From positions 1,240,001 to 1,304,000 of the forward strand of contig NZ_PYAL01000001.1 in the NCBI RefSeq assembly GCF_004121055.1: 64,000 nucleotides of DNA. Direction: 5' to 3'. The DNA comes from Achromobacter aloeverae. GTDB taxonomy: Bacteria > Pseudomonadota > Gammaproteobacteria > Burkholderiales > Burkholderiaceae_B. Both the position numbers and the translations under genes were made by a program. Positions 15,914 through 24,214 of the stretch are shown piece by piece. The number at the start of each line of letters is the position of its first letter. The first letter of the stretch is position 1. Below the pieces are notes generated by a model that saw only the letters and a list, made by a program, of their open reading frames with translations, did not search any database and had not been told where the DNA came from.

Positions 15914-17044
15914 TCACGCCGCGGCGGGTCGCGGCGGCTTGCCGCCTTTGTCGCGCGGCGCCTTCACGCGCAGCCGCCGATGGAACAGGTAGAGACCGAA
16001 AAGCAGCACCGCGGCATGTATCGCCCACGAACCCACGCTGAAAGGCACCCGGCCATCGCTGATCCAGGCGCGGACCAGGTTGATCAGGTTCATGTACAGC
16101 AGGGCCACCAGGCCGGAAATCAACAAGTCCCCGGAACGGCCAAGACGCGGATTGACCGCGCCCAGCGGAATCGCCAGCAGCGCCAGGTTCAACGCGGCCA
16201 GGGGCATGGACAGCCGCCACATCACCTGGGACCACGCGCTGGTGGTGTTGTCGTTCATCAACTGGAACGTCGAACGGGCCTTGCTGGAACGCTCGGCGGC
16301 GGCGCGCGCCGCGTCCACCGGGTCGGTGGCGGTCTTGCTTTCCAGGCGCACGCCGTAATGCTCGAAGGCGACCATGCGGAATTCGGGCGACCCCGGCTTC
16401 AGGTCGTAGCGATGGCCCGCGCCCAGCACCAGGAAGCGGTCGCCATTGGGCTGGACTTCGGTGTGGGCGCTTTCCGCCGTCAGCACGCTCAGCCACTCCG
16501 GGTCGATGGCGCGCACGAAGACGTGGCCCAGTTCGTCATGGGGGTCGGTGGGGTTCTCCGCGAAGAACACGCGGGCGCCATCATTGGATTCGCCGAACTG
16601 GCCGGCGGTCACCTTGGACAGGTCGGAACGCTGCTCGAAGCGCTCGCGGTATTCGCCGATCTGCCGATAAGCCCAGGGCGACGCCTCCAGGGTCAGCACC
16701 GCCACGATGAAGGCAACCGGTATCGCCACGCGCATGACCGGACGCAGCCAGTCCGCCAGCGACAATCCGCTGGCGAACCAGACGACCATCTCGGACTCGC
16801 GGTAATTGCGGGTGACCGTGGTCAGCACCGCGATGAACAGCGCCACGGTCATGATGGTCGGCAGGGCCGTGATGGTCGAGAACGTTGCCAGGCCCAGCAC
16901 CACGTCGGCGCCTATCGTCCCGCCGGCGGCTTCGCCGAGCAGACGCACCAGCAGGACACTGAGCCAGACCACCACGAGCGTGGAAAACACTACGCCTGCG
17001 TGACTCGTGATCTCGCTGACGACAGACCGTTTGAATAGGGACAT
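15914..17044 (-). CDS. lptF: LPS export ABC transporter permease LptF
   Basis: 376 residues from the ATG at 17044 (MSLFKRSVVSEI). LptF is one of the two inner-membrane permeases that, with LptB2 and LptC, extract lipopolysaccharide from the inner membrane. The family layout is visible: three N-terminal membrane spans (one in VVFSTLVVVWLSVLLVRLL), a periplasmic beta-jellyroll of about 180 residues (from SPWAYRQIGEYR to about ESKTATD), and three C-terminal spans (around NLALLAIPLGAVNPRLGRSGD). It is divergent from pepA, as in other proteobacteria, but lptG does not follow it: the next gene is a convergent LysR gene. An ATG at 17101 would overlap pepA head to head and is unlikely. Confidence 0.93.
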   Translation of the reverse strand: MSLFKRSVVSEITSHAGVVFSTLVVVWLSVLLVRLLGEAAGGTIGADVVLGLATFSTITALPTIMTVALFIAVLTTVTRNYRESEMVVWFASGLSLADWLRPVMRVAIPVAFIVAVLTLEASPWAYRQIGEYRERFEQRSDLSKVTAGQFGESNDGARVFFAENPTDPHDELGHVFVRAIDPEWLSVLTAESAHTEVQPNGDRFLVLGAGHRYDLKPGSPEFRMVAFEHYGVRLESKTATDPVDAARAAAERSSKARSTFQLMNDNTTSAWSQVMWRLSMPLAALNLALLAIPLGAVNPRLGRSGDLLISGLVALLYMNLINLVRAWISDGRVPFSVGSWAIHAAVLLFGLYLFHRRLRVKAPRDKGGKPPRPAAA

Positions 17045-17099
17045 GGGAGAATATGCGGGATAATCGTCCGCACTGAACGACACACGGGAAAAAGCCCTC

Positions 17100-18617
17100 A
17101 TGGAATTTAGCACACACAGCACCGCCTCCTTGCATCAGATCAAGACCGCCGCGCTGGCGCTGGGCGTCTACGCCGACGGCATGCTCTCCCCTGCCGCCGA
17201 ACTGATCGACCGCGCCAGCAACGGCGCCGTGCGCGAAGTCGTAAAAAGCGAATTCCGCGGCCGTCCCGGCAGCACCCTGGTCCTGCGCGCGCTGGCCGGC
17301 GTGACCGCCCAGCGCATCGTGCTGGTCGGCCTGGGCAAGCAGGCCGAGTACGGCGCGCGCGCCCACGCCGCCGCCGAACAGGGCTTTGCCGCCTACCTGG
17401 TGTCGGCCCAGCTGTCCGAAGGCGTTTCGACGCTGGTGGCCAACCCTTATGCCGACTCCACGGTGCGCGCGCGTGCCCGCGCCGCGGCAATCGCGGCCGG
17501 CGGCGCCGCGTATCACTACGACGCCACCTTCGGCAAACCCGACCGCGATGCCCGTCCCAAGCTGAAGAAGATCACGCAAGTCGTCGAGCGCGGCGACGCC
17601 AGCCAGGCCCAGGCCGGCCTGCGCGAAGGCGGCGCCATCGCCAACGGCATGGAATTGGCGCGCACGCTGGGCAACCTGCCCGGGAATGTGTGCACCCCCA
17701 CCTACCTCGGCGAAACGGCCAGGAAGCTGGGCCGCGAATTCAAATCGCTGAAGGTCGAGGTGCTGGAGCGCAAGCAGATCGAGGCCCTGGGCATGGGCTC
17801 GTTCCTGTCCGTGGCGCGCGGTTCCGACGAGCCGCCGCGCTTCATCGTGCTGCGCCACACGCCGCCCAAGCCGGCCGGCGCGCGCAAGGCCGCAACCAAG
17901 GAAGGCGCGGGTCCCGTGGTGCTGGTCGGCAAGGGCATCACCTTCGACTCCGGCGGCATCTCGATCAAGCCGGCCGCGACCATGGACGAAATGAAGTTCG
18001 ACATGTGCGGCGCCGCCAGCGTGCTGGGCACCTTCCGCGCCCTGGCCGAGCTGGAGCTGCCCTTCGAGGTCGTCGGGCTGGTCGCCAGCTGCGAGAACAT
18101 GCCCAGCGGCAAGGCCAACAAGCCGGGCGACGTGGTCACCACGATGTCGGGCCAGACCGTCGAAATCCTCAACACGGACGCCGAAGGCCGCTTGATCCTG
18201 TGCGACGCGCTGACCTACGCGGAACGCTTCAAGCCTTCCGCCGTCATCGATATCGCCACGCTCACCGGCGCCTGCGTGGTGGCCCTGGGCAACGTCAACA
18301 GCGGCCTGTTCTCCAAGGACGACGCCCTGGCCGACGCCTTGCTGAAGGCCGGCCGCGAGTCGCTCGACACCGCCTGGCGCATGCCCCTGGACGATGCCTA
18401 CCAGGACCAGTTGAAGTCGAACTTCGCCGACATCGCGAATATCGGCGGTCCGCCGGCCGGCGCGGTGACCGCGGCCTGCTTCCTGTCGCGCTTCACCAAG
18501 GCCTACCGCTGGGCCCACCTGGACATCGCCGGCACGGCGTGGCGGGGCGGCAAGGACAAGGGCTCGACCGGCCGTCCGGTTCCCCTGCTCATGCAGTACC
18601 TGCTGAACCAGGCCTGA
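17100..18617 (+). CDS. pepA: Leucyl aminopeptidase (cytosol aminopeptidase)
   Basis: 505 residues, M17 family, a hexameric two-metal exopeptidase of the cytoplasm. Metal ligands and catalytic residues are in place: Lys278 and Asp283 in [10 protein letters not shown], Asp301 in KFDMCGA, and Asp360/Glu362 in the family signature NTDAEGRL. A short Ala/Lys/Gly segment ([13 protein letters not shown], about 259-271) sits just before the catalytic domain. The gene is divergent from lptF with 55 bases between starts and is followed 13 bases later by holC. In Enterobacteria PepA also binds DNA in Xer recombination and carAB control; whether that applies here is unknown. Confidence 0.97.
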   Translation: MEFSTHSTASLHQIKTAALALGVYADGMLSPAAELIDRASNGAVREVVKSEFRGRPGSTLVLRALAGVTAQRIVLVGLGKQAEYGARAHAAAEQGFAAYLVSAQLSEGVSTLVANPYADSTVRARARAAAIAAGGAAYHYDATFGKPDRDARPKLKKITQVVERGDASQAQAGLREGGAIANGMELARTLGNLPGNVCTPTYLGETARKLGREFKSLKVEVLERKQIEALGMGSFLSVARGSDEPPRFIVLRHTPPKPAGARKAATKEGAGPVVLVGKGITFDSGGISIKPAATMDEMKFDMCGAASVLGTFRALAELELPFEVVGLVASCENMPSGKANKPGDVVTTMSGQTVEILNTDAEGRLILCDALTYAERFKPSAVIDIATLTGACVVALGNVNSGLFSKDDALADALLKAGRESLDTAWRMPLDDAYQDQLKSNFADIANIGGPPAGAVTAACFLSRFTKAYRWAHLDIAGTAWRGGKDKGSTGRPVPLLMQYLLNQA

Positions 18618-18630
18618 CCGGCGCCGTCGC

Positions 18631-19095
18631 ATGCCGCGCATCGACTTTGCCTTCGGCGCCTCCGACCGCGTGCGCACGGCCTGCCAGGTGGCGCGCAAGC
18701 AGTACCTGGCAGGCCAGCGGCTGGTGGTGTATTGCACCGACCCCAGCCGCCTGGCCGCCTTCGACCGCATGCTGTGGGCGCTGGACGATATCTCCTTCGT
18801 TCCGCATGTCCTGGCCACCGACCCGCTGGCCGGGGTAACGCCCGTATTGTTGACGGCGTCGGACCCGGCGCGCGCGGCCGCGGCCGCCGGCCCCGATGGC
18901 ACGCCGCCCTGGCTGCTGAATTTGGACGATGACTGCCCGCCCGGCTACGATGGCTATGAGCGGGTCCTGGAAATCGTCTCGCAGGACGACGCCGACCGGC
19001 AGGCCGCGCGGCAGCGCTGGCGCGCCTACGTCGCCGCCGGCCATGAACCGCAAAGCCACGCTATCGGCGCGGGCCAGCGCGGCCAGGAAGGCTGA
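18631..19095 (+). CDS. holC: DNA polymerase III chi subunit
   Basis: 154 residues. The chi subunit links the clamp loader (through psi) to single-stranded-DNA-binding protein. The N-terminus PRIDFAFGASDRVRTACQVARK and the segment YLAGQRLVVYCTDPSRLAAFDRMLWALDDISFVPHV are the conserved core of HolC (Rossmann-like fold), and LLTASDPARA follows. It lies directly after pepA, its usual neighbour in proteobacteria, and probably shares that transcript. The C-terminal 20 residues are less conserved. Confidence 0.93.
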   Translation: MPRIDFAFGASDRVRTACQVARKQYLAGQRLVVYCTDPSRLAAFDRMLWALDDISFVPHVLATDPLAGVTPVLLTASDPARAAAAAGPDGTPPWLLNLDDDCPPGYDGYERVLEIVSQDDADRQAARQRWRAYVAAGHEPQSHAIGAGQRGQEG

Positions 19096-19129
19096 GCCGG
19101 CCAGCCAGGAATACAGAGAGGTTTTACGC

Positions 19130-19417
19130 ATGCCTGACGTTCGGGACGAAGATCCCGCCATACCTACCCTCACGATCCCCGCCAGCCCGGAAGCGCCGGT
19201 TGCGCCGGCGCAGCTTCCGCCGCTGCTCACCGAGGTCGTGGCGCGCGGCGAGGCGCATCTGCCCCCCGACCCGGTACTGCGCGCCGCCTTGCAGGCGGAG
19301 CTGGAACACATGCTGGCGCAGGCGCTGGAGCGAGCGATGACGCATGTGCGCGAAGAAATGGAAGCGGAATTGCCGGCGGCGGTGACTCGCGTGGTATCGC
19401 GCTTGCGCCCCGGCTGA
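19130..19417 (+). CDS. Small acidic protein of unknown function following holC (DUF2486-like)
   Basis: 95 residues from the ATG at 19130, preceded by GAGAGG nine bases upstream. The N-terminal third is Pro/Ala-rich and disordered-looking; the C-terminal half is predicted helical (LRAALQAELEHMLAQALERAMTHVREEMEAEL) and could form a coiled coil. A short protein of this kind follows holC in Burkholderia and Bordetella relatives; I assign it to that group from position and composition only. Function is unknown; a link to the clamp-loader gene holC is suggested only by synteny. Confidence 0.65.
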   Translation: MPDVRDEDPAIPTLTIPASPEAPVAPAQLPPLLTEVVARGEAHLPPDPVLRAALQAELEHMLAQALERAMTHVREEMEAELPAAVTRVVSRLRPG

Positions 19418-19559
19418 GGCGCCGCCGCGACGGACGCAAGAACAGCCCATGGCGCGGGAATGGCCTAATCCTTCGGATGGGTCCCGGGCCAGGCCTTGCG
19501 ATGCCGGGATTTGCCCCTATGTTCTGCGGTGGTCGCGCTGATAAAATCCACGATGTCAG

Positions 19560-19587
19560 GGAACTGTCAGATAGACTTTCCGTCAAA
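19560..19587 (+). promoter_or_regulatory. Candidate sigma-E (RpoE) promoter of yccA
   Basis: GGAACTG at 19560-19566, a 16-base spacer and TCAAA at 19583-19587 match the extracytoplasmic-stress sigma factor consensus (GGAACTT, about 16, TCAAA/TCTGA). The start of transcription would be near 19594, leaving a leader of about 39 bases before the ATG at 19633. The rest of the 215-base gap before the gene shows nothing else I can name. Confidence 0.55.
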
Positions 19588-19632
19588 GTAGATTGTGGCC
19601 GTCCCTAAAAGGCCCTTACAGGAGTCAAACTC

Positions 19633-20349
19633 ATGAACGATTATCGTCCGTCCCCGTTTAACCGCGCAGGCGCGTACGCCGGCGCACCGGGCGAAGTGGT
19701 CCGCAACCGGGTCTTGCGCAATACGTACTGGTTGCTGGCCGTGTCGCTCATCCCCACGGTGCTCGGCTCCGCGGTGGGCCTTTACACCGGCATCAACCGC
19801 GTGATGGCCGCCAGCCCCGGCATGTCCGCCATCATCTTCCTGCTGGGCGCTTTCGGCCTGATGTTCGGCATCGAACGCAACAAGAACAGCGGACTGGGCG
19901 TCGCCCTGCTGCTGGCCTTCACGTTCTTCATGGGCGTCATGCTGTCGCGCCTGCTGGGCTTCGTGCTGGGCCTGCAGAATGGCTCGCAGTTGATCATGAT
20001 GGCTTTCGGCGGCACCGCCGTGGTGTTCGGCGCCATGGCCACCTTGTCGACGACCATCAAGCGCGACCTCTCGGGCATGCAGAAGTGGCTGTTCGCGGGC
20101 GCCATCGTTATCCTGGTGGCGGCGCTGGCCAACATCTTCCTGCAATTGCCGGCGATGATGCTGGCCATCTCGACGTTGGCCGTGGTGATCTTCTCGGCTT
20201 TCATGCTGGTGGACTTGCAGCGCGTGGTCAATGGCGGTGAAACCAACTACGTCAGCGCCACGCTGGCCATCTACCTGGACGTCTACAACGTCTTCAGCAA
20301 CCTGCTGGTGCTGTTGAGCGCCTTCAGCGGCGGCGGCAACCGCAACTGA
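19633..20349 (+). CDS. yccA: Bax inhibitor-1/YccA family inner-membrane protein
   Basis: 238 residues, seven predicted membrane helices separated by short loops (for example WLLAVSLIPTVLGSAVGLY, AIIFLLGAFGLMFGI, GLGVALLLAFTFFMGVML). The cytoplasmic N-terminus of about 30 residues and the C-terminal helix YLDVYNVFSNLLVLLSAFSG are typical of the family. In E. coli YccA interacts with and inhibits the FtsH membrane protease and protects SecY under secretion stress; the same role is inferred here. AGGAG precedes the ATG. It is a single-gene unit ended by an intrinsic terminator, with a sigma-E-like promoter upstream. Confidence 0.92.
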   Translation: MNDYRPSPFNRAGAYAGAPGEVVRNRVLRNTYWLLAVSLIPTVLGSAVGLYTGINRVMAASPGMSAIIFLLGAFGLMFGIERNKNSGLGVALLLAFTFFMGVMLSRLLGFVLGLQNGSQLIMMAFGGTAVVFGAMATLSTTIKRDLSGMQKWLFAGAIVILVAALANIFLQLPAMMLAISTLAVVIFSAFMLVDLQRVVNGGETNYVSATLAIYLDVYNVFSNLLVLLSAFSGGGNRN

Positions 20350-20359
20350 TGGTGGCCCT

Positions 20360-20390
20360 CGGCCGGCCGTTTGCGCGGCCGGCCGGTTTT
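20360..20390 (+). terminator. Intrinsic terminator of yccA
   Basis: Perfect 10-base arms CGGCCGGCCG (20360-20369 and 20376-20385) with a six-base loop and a following GTTTT, eleven bases after the stop codon. Confidence 0.85.
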
Positions 20391-20451
20391 CATCCAGCGG
20401 CTAGTTCCACGGCGTACGCCGGCAGTGCCCCAGCGATGCGCCAGCCGAAAG

Positions 20452-20480
20452 AACCGACCTCCGGGTCGGTTTTTCTTTTG
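20452..20480 (+). terminator. Second intrinsic terminator downstream of yccA
   Basis: AACCGACC (20452-20459) pairs with GGTCGGTT (20464-20471) across TCCG and runs into TTTCTTTT. It is 60 bases beyond the first terminator; the stretch between has no ORF I can support and may simply be insulated spacer or the body of a short RNA. Confidence 0.8.
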
Positions 20481-20628
20481 GATCAACGGTATTGCAGAGC
20501 CGATGCCGGCGCCTCCACGCGGTGACAGCCCTTGGGTGCGGCGCCATGAATGCCGCCGCACGCGGCGTTGTCAGGCGTAACTGGCCATGCTACCTTGGTT
20601 CCCGGTCCATCCCCTGTGGAGGGGTGCA

Positions 20629-21555
20629 ATGAGCGGACATCGCCTATCCCGACGCAGCGTCCTCGCCCTGCTCGCAAGCCTGGGAGCCTGCGGAGCGGCA
20701 GGCCGGCCTGCCTGGTCACAGAACGCCAGCCCCATGCTGGCCCGGCCTATCCCGCACAATCCAGCCGAAACCCTGCCCGTCGTCGGCGTCGGCACGGCGG
20801 CGAATTTCAGCGGGGACCCTGGACGCGCGGGATTGATGGCGGTCATCAAGGCATTGGTGGCTGGCGGCGGCAGCGTCATCGACACCGCGCCTTCCTACGG
20901 CGAGGCGGAGAGCGTCATTGGCGATATCCTGACGCAGACCGGCCTGGGGCGACGCGTATTCATTGCCACCAAACTGGAGGACTACCAGCCGGGCCGGCTG
21001 GCGCCGGAGGCGCGCGCGCCGCTGCAGCGTCTACGGACCGCGAAACTGGACCTGCTGCAATTGCATAACGTGCACGATCCCGGCCAGCGCCTGGCGGAAC
21101 TCAACAGCCTGAAAGACCTGGGCATTTGCCGCTATACCGGCATTACAACCACCTACCGCAGCGCTTATGGCGCCGTGGAGTCCATCCTCAAGCGCGAGCA
21201 ACCCGATTTCCTCGAAATCGACTATGCGATCGACAATCGCGACGTGGAGGCGCGGATCCTGCCCGCCGCGCGAGACGCCGGCACGGCGGTACTGGTAGCG
21301 TTGCCGCTGGGCCGCGGCGGCCTGTTCCGCAAAGTGCGCGGCAAACCCCTGCCGGACTTCGCCAGCGAGTTCGACTGCAAGAGCTGGAGCCAGTTCTTCC
21401 TCAAATTCCTGCTCGGCAATCCGGCTGTCACGGCCGTGATCCCCGGAACCGACAAGGCCGAACACATGATCGATAACCTGGCCGCCGGACAGGGGCGCCT
21501 TCCCGACGCGGCAATGCGGACACGCATGGTTCGGTATCTCGAAACCCTGGGCTGA
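20629..21555 (+). CDS. Exported aldo/keto reductase with Tat-type signal
   Basis: 308 residues from the ATG at 20629, which has GGAGGGG at suitable spacing. The N-terminus carries a twin-arginine motif (SRRSVLAL, Arg8-Arg9), a hydrophobic stretch and a possible lipobox ending at Cys21 (LGAC), so the product may be a Tat-exported lipoprotein. The mature part is an aldo/keto reductase barrel: Asp85 and Tyr90 in DTAPSYGEAES, Lys115 in IATKLED and the His of LQLHNVHD make up the catalytic tetrad. It would reduce an aldehyde/ketone or oxidise an alcohol with bound NADP(H). It is tightly followed (4 bases) by two transporter-like genes. Substrate is unknown. Confidence 0.88.
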   Translation: MSGHRLSRRSVLALLASLGACGAAGRPAWSQNASPMLARPIPHNPAETLPVVGVGTAANFSGDPGRAGLMAVIKALVAGGGSVIDTAPSYGEAESVIGDILTQTGLGRRVFIATKLEDYQPGRLAPEARAPLQRLRTAKLDLLQLHNVHDPGQRLAELNSLKDLGICRYTGITTTYRSAYGAVESILKREQPDFLEIDYAIDNRDVEARILPAARDAGTAVLVALPLGRGGLFRKVRGKPLPDFASEFDCKSWSQFFLKFLLGNPAVTAVIPGTDKAEHMIDNLAAGQGRLPDAAMRTRMVRYLETLG

Positions 21556-21559
21556 AGCG

Positions 21560-22903
21560 ATGCCGGGACGCCAATTACTTGCAAAACTGATTGGCGCCAC
21601 CTCGGGAGCCGAACCGCATGAAACGAAAGCGGCGCTGCTCGCCTTCCTGTGCAATTTCGTGCTCCTGGCCAGCTACTACGTCCTGCGTCCGATGCGGGAC
21701 ACGATGGCCACGGTGTTCGGCGTGGCTGCGCTGCAAAACCTGTTTACCGGCACGTTCGTCCTGACGCTGCTCTGCGCGCCGCTGTTCGCGTGGGCGGCGG
21801 CCAGGGTCAGGCTGGAGCGGCTCCTGCCTGGCGTGTTCTGGTTCCTGCTTTCCAACCTGCTGATCTTCTATTTCCTGTTCCGCGCAGCGCCGCAGGACCG
21901 CTGGCTGGCGGCGGCCTTCTTCTGGTGGTTCAGCGTCATCAACCTGTTCCTGGTCTCCATTTTCTGGACACTGATGGCCGATGTGTTTTCCTCGGGGCAA
22001 GCCACCCGGCTATTCGCCTTCATCGCCGCCGGCGGCTCGGCCGGCGCCATCGCCGGGCCGTTGCTGACGGCCGGTTTCGTGCGCAGCGTCGGCGTGGCCG
22101 GCATGCTGCTGGTGGCGGGCGCGGGCTTCCTGCTGGTGATCCTGCTGGTGCATCTTCTGATGCGCGAGAAAGCCAGGCTGCGCGCCGCATCGCCGCGGGC
22201 GCAGAAGACCACGCTGGATCATCCCCTGCCCGGCCATCCCTTGCGCGGCTTCGCGCTGCTGTTCAAGTCGCCTTTCCTGCTGAACCAGGCCGCCTTCATG
22301 TTGCTGATGACCTGGATCGCGACCCTCTTCTATTTCCTGCAGACCGACATCGTCGCCAAGACTTTTTCCGGCATGGAGAACCGCGCCATCGCCTTCGCCG
22401 ACGTCGACCTGTTCGTGAACGCCGCGACGGCGGCGATCCTGATCCTGGGCCTGGGACGCAGCCTGCAGCGCTTCGGCGTGACGCCCTGCCTGATGCTGAC
22501 GCCCCTGTTGATGGGCTTGGCGTGCCTGGGCATCGCGATGGCCCCCAGCTTCCTGCTGATCCAGGCGGCGCGCTCCGCGCAGCGTATTTCCCAGTACGCC
22601 ATCGCCCGCCCCAGCCGGGAAGTGCTGTTCACGGTGATGGACCAGCAAAGCAAGTACAAGGCGAAGAACGTGATCGACACCGCCGTCTATCGCTTTGGCG
22701 ACCTCACCGCCGCATGGCTGCAAGCGGGGCTGCGCGGCGCCGGCCTAGGCCTGGTGGGCGTCATGGGCTTCGGCATGGCGGTGTCGGCGGCGTGGGGGGT
22801 GGTGGCCTGGGCGCTGGGACACCGCTACGAGACCCTGCGCCGCCATGACCAGACGGCGGCGGCGCAGGCGGAGCCGCCTTGGCCGTTGCGCAGCCGGCCT
22901 TGA
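21560..22903 (+). CDS. Nucleotide-transporter-like (Tlc/Npt-type) MFS membrane protein, copy 1
   Basis: 447 residues with about twelve membrane helices. The N-terminal motif ASYYVLRPMRDTMATVFG and the C-terminal VMDQQSKYKAKNVIDTAVYRFGD are shared with the following gene and resemble bacterial proteins annotated as NTP/NDP exchange (ADP/ATP translocase-like) carriers. In free-living bacteria the true substrate of this group is not established. It starts 4 bases after the aldo/keto reductase gene, so the two are almost certainly cotranscribed. A Q/K-rich loop between helices 6 and 7 (MREKARLRAASPRAQK) marks the midpoint of the protein. Confidence 0.82.
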   Translation: MPGRQLLAKLIGATSGAEPHETKAALLAFLCNFVLLASYYVLRPMRDTMATVFGVAALQNLFTGTFVLTLLCAPLFAWAAARVRLERLLPGVFWFLLSNLLIFYFLFRAAPQDRWLAAAFFWWFSVINLFLVSIFWTLMADVFSSGQATRLFAFIAAGGSAGAIAGPLLTAGFVRSVGVAGMLLVAGAGFLLVILLVHLLMREKARLRAASPRAQKTTLDHPLPGHPLRGFALLFKSPFLLNQAAFMLLMTWIATLFYFLQTDIVAKTFSGMENRAIAFADVDLFVNAATAAILILGLGRSLQRFGVTPCLMLTPLLMGLACLGIAMAPSFLLIQAARSAQRISQYAIARPSREVLFTVMDQQSKYKAKNVIDTAVYRFGDLTAAWLQAGLRGAGLGLVGVMGFGMAVSAAWGVVAWALGHRYETLRRHDQTAAAQAEPPWPLRSRP

Positions 22904-22933
22904 TGCGCCCGGGCGCACAGGATGGAAAACGCC

Positions 22934-24214
22934 ATGAAACGCATCTTGAAGCGCATTGCCGGCGTCGAGCCGGAAGAAACCGGGGCGGTGCTGATCGCCT
23001 TCGTCTATTTCTTCTTCCTCATGGCCAGCTACTTCATCCTGCGCCCGCTGCGCGACACGATGGGCACGGTCTACGGCGTGGCGCACCTGCAGCAATTGTT
23101 TACCGGCACGTTCATCGTCAGCTTCATCGTGGCGCCGATCTTCGCCGGCCTGGCTTCGCGCATCCGGCTGGCCACCTTCCTGCCCTGGGTCTATGGATTC
23201 ATCGGGCTGACCATGCTGGCCTTCTATGCGCTCTTCGCCCATGGCGCCGACAATCGCTGGGTGGCCGCCGCGTTCTTCGTGTGGCTGTCCACCTTCAACA
23301 TCCTTACCATCTCGGTGTTCTGGAGCCTGATGGCCGATATCTTTTCCAGCGGCCAGGCCAAGCGCCTGTTCGGCTTCATCGCGGCGGGCGGCACACTGGG
23401 CACCATCGCGGCGCCCGCCTTCATCACCTTTTTCGTCAAGACGATAGGCACCAATACCCTGCTGCTGATCTCGGCCGCGGGCTTCTTCGTCACAGCGGGG
23501 CTTGTGCGGCTGCTGGAAGCCGAGAAGCGCAAGCTGGCGGCACGGGCGCCGCAGGCGCAACGCACCAGCCTGGACCGGCACCTGGGCGGCAAGCCCTTCG
23601 ACGGCTTCACGCTGCTGTTCAAGTCGCGCTACCTGATGATGATCGCGCTGTTCCTGCTGCTGATGACCTGGATCTCCACCGTGATCTATTTCCAGCTGGG
23701 CGACCTGATCAGCCGCGAATTCACCAGCAGGGCGGCCCGCACCCAGGCTTACGCCAATATCGACCTGGCGGTCAACAGCGCCGCGGTGCTGATCCAGCTA
23801 TTCGGCACCGGCCGCTTCCTCAAGCGCTTCGGCGTGACGGCCGGCCTGATGCTGAATCCCGTGATCATGGTGGCAGCGTTTCTGGCGGTGGCGTTCTCCC
23901 CCATCCTGCTGGTGCTGGGCGGCATCCAGGTGGCGCGCCGTGTGGCGGAGTATGCCGTCGCCAAGCCCAGCCGCGACATGCTGTTCACGGTGGTCGACCA
24001 GCAGGCGAAGTACAAGGCCAAGAATGTGATCGACACGGTGGTCTACCGCTTCGGCGACCTCACCTCGTCCTGGGTGTCGGCGGCGGTGCTGCCCTTCGGC
24101 GTGGCGGGACTGGCGATGCTGGGCATCGCGATTTCCGCCATCTGGTTTCCCATCGCCTGGATGCTCGGCAGGCGCTACGAGAGCATCCGCGACGACTCAG
24201 GGCGCGAGGCCTAG
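22934..24214 (+). CDS. Nucleotide-transporter-like (Tlc/Npt-type) MFS membrane protein, copy 2
   Basis: 426 residues from the ATG at 22934 (an ATG at 22922 is also possible; neither has a strong ribosome-binding site). It is a tandem paralogue of the preceding gene, sharing ASYFILRPLRDTMGTVYGV, LMADIFSSGQAKRLFGFIAAGG, LLLMTWISTVIYF and VDQQAKYKAKNVIDTVVYRFGDL in the same order. About twelve membrane helices are predicted. The duplicated pair could act as a heterodimer or have split substrates. The last 18 bases overlap, tail to tail, with the convergent oxidoreductase gene. Confidence 0.82.
   Translation: MKRILKRIAGVEPEETGAVLIAFVYFFFLMASYFILRPLRDTMGTVYGVAHLQQLFTGTFIVSFIVAPIFAGLASRIRLATFLPWVYGFIGLTMLAFYALFAHGADNRWVAAAFFVWLSTFNILTISVFWSLMADIFSSGQAKRLFGFIAAGGTLGTIAAPAFITFFVKTIGTNTLLLISAAGFFVTAGLVRLLEAEKRKLAARAPQAQRTSLDRHLGGKPFDGFTLLFKSRYLMMIALFLLLMTWISTVIYFQLGDLISREFTSRAARTQAYANIDLAVNSAAVLIQLFGTGRFLKRFGVTAGLMLNPVIMVAAFLAVAFSPILLVLGGIQVARRVAEYAVAKPSRDMLFTVVDQQAKYKAKNVIDTVVYRFGDLTSSWVSAAVLPFGVAGLAMLGIAISAIWFPIAWMLGRRYESIRDDSGREA

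Noticed and set aside
4485-19570. Octamer AACTGTCA upstream of both autotransporters and of yccA as a shared regulator site
   Set aside because: An 8-mer is expected about twice by chance in a window of this size on both strands, the orientations differ, and at yccA it is part of a sigma-E-like promoter.
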